From a bacterium (GTDB taxonomy: Bacteria; Hydrogenedentota; Hydrogenedentia; Hydrogenedentiales; SLHB01), in contig JAAEQP010001588.1 in NCBI GenBank assembly GCA_024231375.1, positions 1 to 12,868 of the forward strand: DNA of 12,868 bases, given 5' to 3'. This document shows, piece by piece, positions 1-6,801 of this stretch. A program made the position numbers and the translations under genes. Below the pieces are notes generated by a model. It saw only the letters and a list, made by a program, of their open reading frames with translations, searched no databases and was not told the origin of the DNA. Numbering within the stretch: the stretch's first letter is position 1; each line of letters starts with the position of its first letter.

Positions 1-113
1 AGGGTGCGGAGGACGTTTCCTCTGGCGATGTTTAGTGGGTTCCTGGTGAAGCCCGCGAAGAGACCAGGGACAGTGGGGCTGTTGAAGAAGTCTCAGTCTC
101 TCACGGGTAGGCC

Positions 114-198
114 GCGATAAACGGGGGGACAGCCACCCATTGTCGCCCTAAGAAGGGCAATAATGGGACGCAAGAGCTTGGCAGTCCCCGTTTGTCGC
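114..198. repeat. Nested imperfect palindrome (REP/MITE-like or structured RNA)
   Basis: The outer arms GCGATAAACGGGG (114-126) and CCCCGTTTGTCGC (186-198) pair over 13 positions with one T/G wobble. After a two-base GG bulge (127-128), 129-135 pairs with 179-185 with one mismatch. Nested inside is a second hairpin: 136-149 pairs with 154-167 over 14 positions, with one C/A mismatch and one G/T wobble, around an AAGA loop. An 11-base unpaired spacer (168-178) lies on the right. The shape resembles palindromic units mobilised by REP-associated or IS200-like Y1 transposases, or a structured leader RNA. No transposase is nearby. The structure is seen directly; its identity is inference. Confidence 0.6.
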
Positions 199-247
199 TT
201 CTGTTTTGTGGTCGGTCGGGATCGGTTCGACGTATCGACGGAGTATG

Positions 248-252
248 AGGAG
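248..252 (+). promoter_or_regulatory. Ribosome binding site of the GH130 gene
   Basis: AGGAG lies 8 bases before the ATG at 261 and fixes that start. I see no convincing -35/-10 pair between the palindrome ending at 198 and this site. Confidence 0.75.
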
Positions 253-260
253 ACGTAATC

Positions 261-1241
261 ATGGCGAATACCATCATTGGCGAATCATTGCCGAACATTC
301 CGTGGGAAGACAAGCCGGCGGGATGCGCGGACGTGGTCTGGCGGTACGGCAACAACCCGGTGATTCCGCGGGACCTGATCCCGTCGTCAAACAGTATATT
401 CAACAGCGCCGTGGTGCCGTTCGAAGGGGCCTTTGCGGGTGTGTTCCGGTGCGACGACAAGCGGCGTCACATGCAGCTTCACAGCGGACGCAGCGACGAC
501 GGCATCACGTGGCGGCTTCAGAACGACCGGATTGAGTTTGAATGCGAGGACGCCGAGATCGGTCAGTTCGAGTATGGCTACGACCCGCGCGTCTGCTGGA
601 TCGAGGACCGGTACTACGTGACCTGGTGCAACGGCTACCACGGACCCACCATCGGCGTCGCATACACGAACGATTTCGAGACGTTCCACCAGATGGAGAA
701 CGCGTATCTGCCGTTCAACCGGAACGGCGTGATGTTCCCGAGGAAGATCGGGGGCAAGTTCGCCATGTTGAGCCGTCCAAGCGACAACGGCCACACGCCC
801 TTCGGCGACATCTTCTTCAGCAGAAGCCCGGACATGATGCATTGGGGGTGCCACCGGCACGTGATGGGGACCAAGGGCGGCTGGCAGGCGACCAAGGTCG
901 GGGCCGGTCCCATTCCCATCGAGACCACCGAGGGATGGCTGCTCATCTATCATGGGGTTCTAACCTCTTGTAATGGCTTTGTTTATAGTGCAGGCGCCGC
1001 GTTGTTGGACATTGACCAGCCGTGGAAGGTGAAGTACCGTGCGGAGCCGTATATCTTGTCGCCTCAGATGCCGTACGAGTGTGTGGGCGATGTGCCGAAT
1101 GTGGCCTTTCCGTGCGCGGCCCTGACCGATGCGGACACGGGCAGGATCGCCATCTACTACGGCGGCGCGGATACGGTGACGGCACTGGCGTTCGCGCAGG
1201 TAGACGAACTGATTTCGTTCATCAAGGACACGTCGGAATAG
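261..1241 (+). CDS. GH130-family glycoside phosphorylase (beta-mannoside type)
   Basis: This 326-residue protein has the five-bladed propeller family signature of GH130. Enzymes of this family use inorganic phosphate to cleave beta-mannosides, such as mannooligosaccharides or Man-GlcNAc, releasing alpha-mannose 1-phosphate. Visible family blocks are NPVIPR near the N-terminus, the [16 protein letters not shown] strand, YDPRV with Asp108 as the likely proton donor, the NGVMFPRKI block, [21 protein letters not shown] with a likely phosphate-binding His, and a C-terminal [19 protein letters not shown]. Length is normal for the family and there is no signal peptide, so it should act in the cytoplasm. 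AGGAG 8 bases upstream supports the start. No transporter, mannosidase or epimerase gene lies beside it in the window, so the substrate cannot be assigned. Some family members hydrolyse rather than phosphorolyse. Family assignment is confident, specificity is not. Confidence 0.9.
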   Translation: MANTIIGESLPNIPWEDKPAGCADVVWRYGNNPVIPRDLIPSSNSIFNSAVVPFEGAFAGVFRCDDKRRHMQLHSGRSDDGITWRLQNDRIEFECEDAEIGQFEYGYDPRVCWIEDRYYVTWCNGYHGPTIGVAYTNDFETFHQMENAYLPFNRNGVMFPRKIGGKFAMLSRPSDNGHTPFGDIFFSRSPDMMHWGCHRHVMGTKGGWQATKVGAGPIPIETTEGWLLIYHGVLTSCNGFVYSAGAALLDIDQPWKVKYRAEPYILSPQMPYECVGDVPNVAFPCAALTDADTGRIAIYYGGADTVTALAFAQVDELISFIKDTSE

Positions 1242-1285
1242 CGTTTTCTGGGCGGCTTGCCGCCGTCGATGACATTGCACGGGCA

Positions 1286-1330
1286 GGGCCGAGGCTGGAG
1301 CCCAGAGAGGGGTCGCCTCGGTCCTTCTTT
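1286..1330 (+). terminator. Candidate rho-independent terminator of the GH130 gene
   Basis: GGGCCGAGG (1286-1294) pairs with CCTCGGTCC (1316-1324) over nine positions with one G/T wobble, followed by the T-rich run TTCTTT (1325-1330). The 21-base loop contains its own small stem, CTGG with CCAG at 1295-1305. It starts 44 bases after the stop codon. The large loop and the interrupted T run make it weaker than the textbook form. Confidence 0.5.
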
Positions 1331-1450
1331 GTAAGTAGTTCATTTCTGGGTGGTTGCGCCGGTAGTATTCACCCGGTCTCGGGCGCAATCGAATCATCGT
1401 CACCGTGCGGACTCGTTTACGGAGAAAGTAGCGGGTTGTGCGAAACCTGA

Positions 1451-1480
1451 TACCCGGAAGGTTGGTCTAACTTCCAGGTA
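1451..1480. other. Imperfect hairpin in the efflux operon leader
   Basis: TACC (1451-1454) pairs with GGTA (1477-1480), GGAAG (1456-1460) with CTTCC (1471-1475) and TT (1462-1463) with AA (1469-1470). There is one mismatch, one bulged G and a five-base loop. No T run follows, so it is not a terminator. It could be an operator-like palindrome or a leader RNA stem; no regulator gene is adjacent. Confidence 0.35.
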
Positions 1481-1622
1481 TGGCCAGTTCATGCCCGTGA
1501 TCGGAACGTCCGGGCTACCGCCGATCGGGATCCGGAATGGGGATAAGGACTTGAGTTCAAAGAAGATGAGATCGACTGTACTTCCAAGAGGCACATTGGT
1601 TGCCTTGGTGTATCAATCTTGT

Positions 1623-1627
1623 GGAGG
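1623..1627 (+). promoter_or_regulatory. Ribosome binding site that sets the adaptor start
   Basis: GGAGG lies 4 bases before the ATG at 1632. The open frame runs upstream to 1350, but only the 1632 start combines a ribosome site with an N-terminal export signal. Confidence 0.7.
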
Positions 1628-1631
1628 CGCT

Positions 1632-2978
1632 ATGCGCACTATCTGTTTACTGGTCGCGCTTGCGACGATTGTGACGGCCGGGACTGGCTGTAAAGCCATC
1701 CAGGACGCCATCGCCAGAATGAACGGGGGGGAGGACACCGAGTCTGAACAGAAAGCCCCGCCCAGGGTGGTCATTCCCGTCGAGGCAGAGCGTCCGGAAC
1801 GTGCCGACATCTCGGCCTATTTCGAGACCAACGCCCGTGTAACCGCGGAAAAAGAGGTCAACATCATCCCCGAGGCGGCCGAGAAATGCCTGACCGTCAA
1901 CGTGGATGAAGGCGACCGGGTCAAGAAGGGCGATATCCTGGCCGAGTTGGACACCCGGAACCTGCAAACACAGATCTCCGAGCAGGAGACGCAGGTCAGC
2001 AAGCAGCGGGCGGACAGCGCCCGCGCCAAGGCCATGGCGGATGAAGGCATTGGCGCGCCGGTGGAGTACGACAACGCCCAGTTCGCGCTGAAGCAGGGCG
2101 AAGCGGCGCTTTCGCGGTTGAGGTTGCAGTTGCGGAACCTCACGTTGCGCGCGCCGATTACGGGCATCGTTACCATGCGCAACATTCAGGTGGGCCAGTT
2201 GGTGGCCACGGGGTCGCCGGTGTTCACGATGGTCGACCCGACGTCGTACATCCTGGTGATCAATCCGCCGGAGCAAGAGGCTGGACGCTTGCGGGTCGGC
2301 CAGATGGCGAAGGTGAAGTTGGACGCGGTCGCGGAAAAGGAATTCGACGCGCGTGTGCGGCGGATTAGTCCTTACGTCGACAAGGAAAGCGGAACGGTGA
2401 AGGTGACGCTGGACTTCGAGCAGGACATCATGAGCCAACTGCTGTATGCAGCATTCGCGCGGGTGAGCCTGGTGATGGAGACCCGTGAGAACGTGCTGCT
2501 TGTGCCGAAAGACGCGGTTGTCGAAGAGGGCCCGACGAAATACCTGTTCGTTCTAATCGACGAGGACGAGGCTGCGGAGGCCGAAGCGGCCGAGGCGGCC
2601 GAGGCGGAAGCGGAAGGCGAGTCCGAAGACGAATCTGAAGCCGCCGCGTCGGAAGATGCCGCGGCGCCAGAAACTGGCGCGCCGGAAGAGGACAAGGAAG
2701 GCACGAGCGACGTTCAGGTGTTCGTGGCGGAGAGAGTCCAGATCGAGACGGGGCTCGAGGACAGCGCGAGTATCGAGGTCGTGAAAGGCATCGACGAGGA
2801 TGCCATGATTGTGACGCTTGGGCAGCAATCGTTGAAGCCCGGCTCCTTTGTCAAAGTGACCAATGCGGAAGCGGAGTTGCTCGCCAAGGCCGGGCTGACC
2901 GCCGATGAAGCGCTTGCAGCCGCCCAGAAGAAGCGTGACGCGGGGGCGCGGGATGTCCAGCGGCGTCGCGGATTCTAA
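1632..2978 (+). CDS. RND efflux periplasmic adaptor (membrane fusion protein)
   Basis: This 448-residue adaptor should link the two downstream inner-membrane permeases to an outer-membrane channel. From the ATG at 1632 the N-terminus is a short hydrophobic export signal ending at Cys20, a plausible but atypical lipobox (GTGC), so lipid anchoring is likely but unproven. The domains follow family order: first lipoyl half about 73-106 (EGDRVKKGDILAELD), short alpha-hairpin 107-169, second lipoyl half 170-200 (LRAPITGIV, VGQLVATGSPVFTMVD), beta-barrel about 205-282, then the membrane-proximal domain. That last domain is split by an unusual 51-residue Ala/Glu/Asp-rich stretch at 310-360, with 23 acidic residues and one Lys. 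A basic, mostly helical tail ends the protein. It is followed after 52 bases by the first permease gene, suggesting one operon. Family assignment is secure; the exported substrate is unknown. Confidence 0.9.
   Translation: MRTICLLVALATIVTAGTGCKAIQDAIARMNGGEDTESEQKAPPRVVIPVEAERPERADISAYFETNARVTAEKEVNIIPEAAEKCLTVNVDEGDRVKKGDILAELDTRNLQTQISEQETQVSKQRADSARAKAMADEGIGAPVEYDNAQFALKQGEAALSRLRLQLRNLTLRAPITGIVTMRNIQVGQLVATGSPVFTMVDPTSYILVINPPEQEAGRLRVGQMAKVKLDAVAEKEFDARVRRISPYVDKESGTVKVTLDFEQDIMSQLLYAAFARVSLVMETRENVLLVPKDAVVEEGPTKYLFVLIDEDEAAEAEAAEAAEAEAEGESEDESEAAASEDAAAPETGAPEEDKEGTSDVQVFVAERVQIETGLEDSASIEVVKGIDEDAMIVTLGQQSLKPGSFVKVTNAEAELLAKAGLTADEALAAAQKKRDAGARDVQRRRGF
2559..2711 (+). other. Acidic low-complexity linker encoded inside the adaptor gene
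   Basis: This covers residues 310-360 of the adaptor, falling between two strands of the membrane-proximal domain (KYLFVLI before, VQVFVAERVQIETG after). It is built from Ala, Glu, Asp and Ser. The DNA has slippage-prone repeats such as tandem GCGGCCGAG near 2586-2603. It probably forms a flexible or helical charged excursion. I would expect its length to vary between relatives. Confidence 0.8.
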
Positions 2979-3030
2979 TGGACCGTAAACGGCTTGCAGC
3001 CAACACGAACCCAACGACTAGGCAGTGCCC

Positions 3031-6000
3031 ATGACCGACACCCCATCGAAGACCGAGAAATCGTATAGTCTGCCCATCCGGCGGCCCGTCACCACGGCGA
3101 TGATATTCCTCACGTTCGTGGTGTTCGGGTGGAAGTCGTATCAAGAACTCCCCATCAACCTGATGCCGGATATTTCGTATCCGACGCTGACGGTGCGGAC
3201 GGAGTTCGAGGGTGCGGCGCCGGAAGACGTGGAGAAACTGCTGACGCGTCCCCTGGAGGAGACGCTGAGTATCGTCAGCGGCCTGGTGGAAATCAGCAGC
3301 ACGTCGTCGGCGGGTTTGAGCGAGATCGTGATGGAATTCACCTGGGACTCGGACATGAGTCTGGCCCAGCAGGACGTGCGCGACCGACTGGACCTGTACG
3401 ATCCCCCGAAGGAAGTGACGGAGAAACCCGTCATTCTCCGGTACGACCCGACGCTGGATCCTGTGTTGCGCGTAGCGATCACGGGCGAAGATTTCAGCGA
3501 AATCGCGGATCCCGTAGAGCGTGACAAGAAGCGCCGGCACCAGTTGCTGGAGATCCGCGACGCGGCGGAGGAGCAGGTCAAGAGCGATTTGGAGGGGGAG
3601 CCGGGCATTGCCCAAGTGTTGGTGAAGGGCGGTCGCGAGGTAGAGATTCAGGTTCTCGTCGATTCCGATGCGCTGAAGAACATCGGCATGACGCTGGAAA
3701 TGGTCAGCAGTGCGTTGGCGCAGCAGAATGTGAATATGCCGGGCGGAACCCTCCGTGAAGGCAAGACCGAGCATCTGGTCCGGACGTACAACGAATACCG
3801 GAGCGTTGAGGAGATCCTCGAAACGCCCATCGGACAAACCCCGAATGGTACCCAGATCAAGCTGAGCCAGGTGGCCCAGGTGATTCGCGGCGAGAAAGAC
3901 CGCGAGACGGTGGTCCGCATCAACGGGCAGGAAGCGGTCGAACTCGAGATCTACAAGTGGGGCGATTCGAATACGGTTCAAGTGTGCAACACCCTGAAGG
4001 ACATGTTCGGGTTCGAACGCGATCCGACGGTGATGGAGCGGTTCAAGAAGCTGTTCGAAATGGGGGAGGGCGAGATCCCCGAGGACGCGCCGCCGCAGAT
4101 TCAGGCGATGCTGATCGCCAAGCAGATGCAGCGCAAGCTGACGCTGCGCGACCGGCTGCCGAAATTCTCGGAGCTGACGCTGATTAGCGACCAATCCCGG
4201 TTCATCACGGCGGCCATCAAGGAAGTTCAGAATACGGCCGTTGTGGGCGGTCTGCTCGCGCTGATTATTCTGTACTTCTTCCTGCGTCAGTTGAAGAGCA
4301 CTATCATTATCGGCGTGTCGATACCCATTTCGGTGGTCGCCACGTTCATCCCCATGTTCATGCGCGATGTCACCATGAACATCATGTCCCTCGGTGGTTT
4401 GGCCCTGGGTGTGGGTATGTTGGTGGACAACTCCATCGTGGTGTTGGAGAGCATCTTCCGGTGCATTGAGGAGGGCGACGGCACGGTCGACGCCGCGGAC
4501 CGCGGTACGCGCGAAGTCGGCGGCGCGGTGACGGCATCCACGCTGACGACCATCGCGGTGTTCCTGCCGCTGGCGTTCGTCGAAGGCGTGGCGGGCCAGT
4601 TGTTCCGCGACCAAGCGCTGACGGTGACGTTCTCGCTCATCGCGTCGTTGTTGGTGGCGTTGTACTTGATTCCCATGATCGCGTCGCGCCGGACGGTGTC
4701 GCTGTCGGGTGGCAAGGAAGTCATCTGGGTGCTGCGCGGGTTCCGCGAAGCGCGGGCCGCGGGCCGAGGCCGGTTGGCCTCGCTGGGGCTGATCCTGCCG
4801 TACGGTATCCGCGACGCGTGGTTGTGGTTGGAGGACAACGCGGAGGAGACGTTCGGTCCGACCATCGCAGGCGCACGACGCGCGGCCGCGGCCGTGCGCG
4901 ACGTGGCGTGGCTTGGCTGGGCCTTCAAGATGCTGCTGATTGGCATCGGGGCCGTGGCGGCGATTCTGGCGCTTGTCTACATTGGCACGGGATTCTGGCT
5001 GGGCCAGGCCCAGGCGGCGTCCGTGACGATGATCGCTGCTATCGTATGCCTTTCCCTGCCCCTGCTGGCGCTGGTTGGCATGGTGGTGTTTCCGGTGTCG
5101 CTGGTAGTGTTCCTGTTTGTGTTCCACACGGGAATGAAGTGTTTCGGAGTGTTCTGGACCACGGTGCTCTACTTCGTGTCGGTGACGGTGATGGCCGTGG
5201 TGTGGATCGTGGGCAAGGTGTTGTCGGCGATTCTCTGGCTTCCGTTGAGTCTGTTCGACTGGGGCTTCACGGCCTTCCGGGAAATCTACGCGGTGGCATT
5301 GCGGGCATCGCTCCGGTTCAGCCTGATCGTTTTGCTGCTGACCGGCGCGTTGGCGGTCCATGCAGGATACAAGGCGCTGTCCCTCGGCCGCGAGTTGATT
5401 CCGCCACTGAAACAGGGTGAATTCACGATCCGCATGGAAGCCCCGCCCGGCACGCGCCTCGACGACACCGAAATCCGGGCCATGGCTATTGAAGAGGTCG
5501 TGCGCAACACGCCCGACGTCGAGACCGTGACCGTGGAAGTCGGCCAGGAGAAGACCAGCACCGAGGCGAGTCGGGGCGAGAATGTGGCGGAGTTCACGGT
5601 GCTGCTGTCGAATCCCGAGCGCACCGCGGCGCGTCAGGACGAGATTATCGAGGATCTGCGCCAGCGCATCCGCGAGATCACCTTCGAGGACATCACGTTC
5701 GCGTTGCCGTCGCTGTTTAGTTTCAACACGGCCATCGAGCTTCAGATACGCGGCGACGACCTGGACGACCTGCGGGAGCTGGGTAAGGAGGCCGTGACGG
5801 CCATCTCGGACGTGCCGGGTCTGAAAGACGCCGAGATGAGCATCAAGCCAGGATATCCGGAGATCATCATCGAGTTGGACCGCGATCTGTGCGCGGCGAA
5901 CAACCTCGATCCCGAGCAGGTGGCGCAACGTCTGCGCACCGAGGTGAGCGGCGACGCGCCGACGACCTTCAATCAGGAAGGTACCAAGATCGACATCCGC

Positions 6001-6801
6001 GTCCGCACCGACCGGCGCCGGCTGGGTAGTGTGGAAGACCTGCGGAATATCTCGGTGCGCGAAGGCGATCCGCCGTTGCCTCTGCGGGCCGTGGCCAAGA
6101 TCTCGCAGCAGGAAGGTCCCAGCGAGATTCGCCGCGTCGATCAGCGGCAGGTGGCGTTGGTGACGGCGAACGTGGAGGGACGCGACCTGGGCAGCGTGTC
6201 CGAAGCCATCGCGATGCGGCTCGCCACCGTGAAGGGATTGAACGACTACCAGTTCGGTGGTCAGAACCGCGAGTTGAAGACGTCGATCGAGAGTCTGCAG
6301 TTCGCGCTGTTGCTGGCGATCTTCCTGGTGTATGTGGTGATGGCGTGCCAGTTCGAATCGGTGTGGCAACCGGCCATCGTGATGTTTGCGGTGCCCTTGG
6401 CCTTCATCGGTGTGATCTATGTGCTGGCGTGGTTGTCCATCGACGTGAGTATCGTCGTCTACATCGGCGGCATCATCCTTGCGGGTATCGTCGTGAACGA
6501 CGCCATCGTGCTGGTGGACTACGTGAACCAGCTCCGTGCGCGGGGCATGACCAAGCGTGAAGCCGTGGTCCAGGCGGGGCGCGTGCGTCTCCGTCCGATT
6601 CTGATGACCACGTTGACGACCGTCCTGGGCCTGATCCCCATGGCCACCTGGACCGGCGAAGGCGCCGAGATCCGGCAGCCCATGGCGATCACGGTCATGG
6701 CGGGTTTGAGTTCGGCGACTGTGCTCACGCTCTTCATCATCCCCATGGTCTACGACCTGTTCGCGCGCGAGCGGAAGACCGAGGAGCAGGAGAGCGCATG
6801 A
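3031..6801 (+). CDS. Oversized RND efflux permease with extra membrane segments
   Basis: This 1256-residue inner-membrane RND transporter is about 200 residues longer than usual. TM1 is at about 19-36, the first periplasmic loop runs to about 400, and TM2 to TM6 end near 553. TM4 carries GMLVDNSIVV with Asp466; Asn replaces the second Asp of AcrB. TM10 carries GIVVNDAIVLVDY, with Asn1156 and Asp1157 where AcrB has Lys940 and Asn941. Two additions stand out: a charged periplasmic insert at about 325-380, and a TM6-TM7 linker of about 554-755 containing three or four hydrophobic segments (about 632-657, 665-700, 707-735). I chose the ATG at 3031 because AGG at 3020-3022 is 8 bases away; an in-frame GTG at 3025 is only 2 bases from it. 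The stop overlaps the next start (ATGA). Substrate and partner channel are unknown. Confidence 0.92.
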   Translation: MTDTPSKTEKSYSLPIRRPVTTAMIFLTFVVFGWKSYQELPINLMPDISYPTLTVRTEFEGAAPEDVEKLLTRPLEETLSIVSGLVEISSTSSAGLSEIVMEFTWDSDMSLAQQDVRDRLDLYDPPKEVTEKPVILRYDPTLDPVLRVAITGEDFSEIADPVERDKKRRHQLLEIRDAAEEQVKSDLEGEPGIAQVLVKGGREVEIQVLVDSDALKNIGMTLEMVSSALAQQNVNMPGGTLREGKTEHLVRTYNEYRSVEEILETPIGQTPNGTQIKLSQVAQVIRGEKDRETVVRINGQEAVELEIYKWGDSNTVQVCNTLKDMFGFERDPTVMERFKKLFEMGEGEIPEDAPPQIQAMLIAKQMQRKLTLRDRLPKFSELTLISDQSRFITAAIKEVQNTAVVGGLLALIILYFFLRQLKSTIIIGVSIPISVVATFIPMFMRDVTMNIMSLGGLALGVGMLVDNSIVVLESIFRCIEEGDGTVDAADRGTREVGGAVTASTLTTIAVFLPLAFVEGVAGQLFRDQALTVTFSLIASLLVALYLIPMIASRRTVSLSGGKEVIWVLRGFREARAAGRGRLASLGLILPYGIRDAWLWLEDNAEETFGPTIAGARRAAAAVRDVAWLGWAFKMLLIGIGAVAAILALVYIGTGFWLGQAQAASVTMIAAIVCLSLPLLALVGMVVFPVSLVVFLFVFHTGMKCFGVFWTTVLYFVSVTVMAVVWIVGKVLSAILWLPLSLFDWGFTAFREIYAVALRASLRFSLIVLLLTGALAVHAGYKALSLGRELIPPLKQGEFTIRMEAPPGTRLDDTEIRAMAIEEVVRNTPDVETVTVEVGQEKTSTEASRGENVAEFTVLLSNPERTAARQDEIIEDLRQRIREITFEDITFALPSLFSFNTAIELQIRGDDLDDLRELGKEAVTAISDVPGLKDAEMSIKPGYPEIIIELDRDLCAANNLDPEQVAQRLRTEVSGDAPTTFNQEGTKIDIRVRTDRRRLGSVEDLRNISVREGDPPLPLRAVAKISQQEGPSEIRRVDQRQVALVTANVEGRDLGSVSEAIAMRLATVKGLNDYQFGGQNRELKTSIESLQFALLLAIFLVYVVMACQFESVWQPAIVMFAVPLAFIGVIYVLAWLSIDVSIVVYIGGIILAGIVVNDAIVLVDYVNQLRARGMTKREAVVQAGRVRLRPILMTTLTTVLGLIPMATWTGEGAEIRQPMAITVMAGLSSATVLTLFIIPMVYDLFARERKTEEQESA
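4687..5295 (+). other. TM6-TM7 linker insert of the first permease
   Basis: This spans residues about 553-755. The first part is basic and probably cytoplasmic (many Arg, including an RAAGRGR stretch). It is followed by hydrophobic runs at about 632-657, 665-700 and 707-735. AcrB-type pumps, including the second permease here, have only a short cytoplasmic linker with one amphipathic helix. Topology requires an even number of added crossings, so two or four are expected; four fits if 665-700 folds as a tight helical pair. The count is inference from hydrophobicity read by eye. Confidence 0.7.

Larger units (their letters stand above)
1242..1631. other. 390-base intergenic region
   Basis: No gene is supported here. 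It holds a candidate terminator for the GH130 gene (1286-1330), a short GC hairpin (GGCGG at 1251-1255 with CCGCC at 1260-1264) and an imperfect hairpin at 1451-1480. The adaptor's reading frame stays open upstream to 1350, but that extension has no ribosome site and no family similarity, so I treat it as non-coding leader. I see no convincing promoter hexamers and recognise no known riboswitch. A promoter for the efflux operon most likely lies here. Confidence 0.6.

Noticed and set aside
42..68. Inverted repeat CCTGGT / ACCAGG near the window start
   Set aside because: Six pairs around a 15-base loop are expected by chance in GC-rich DNA, and no T run or neighbouring gene gives it a role.
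162..178. GGGACGCAAG-like stretch resembling the conserved 3' part of c-di-GMP-I (GEMM) riboswitches
   Set aside because: The matching upstream half, the GAAA tetraloop and the second helix are missing. The bases are better explained by the nested palindrome.
1350..1631. N-terminal extension of the adaptor to the upstream start at 1350
   Set aside because: It has no ribosome site and no family similarity, and it would bury the hydrophobic export signal that begins at 1632.
3025..3030. GTG start for the first permease
   Set aside because: It lies only two bases from the AGG ribosome site. The ATG at 3031 has proper spacing and differs by just two residues.
2851..6369. A 1172-codon open frame on the minus strand opposite the adaptor end and first permease
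   Set aside because: Its product is dominated by Arg, His and Gln, without recognisable domains. The opposite strand encodes a clear RND protein. It is a shadow of GC-rich codon use, as are the other long antisense frames.
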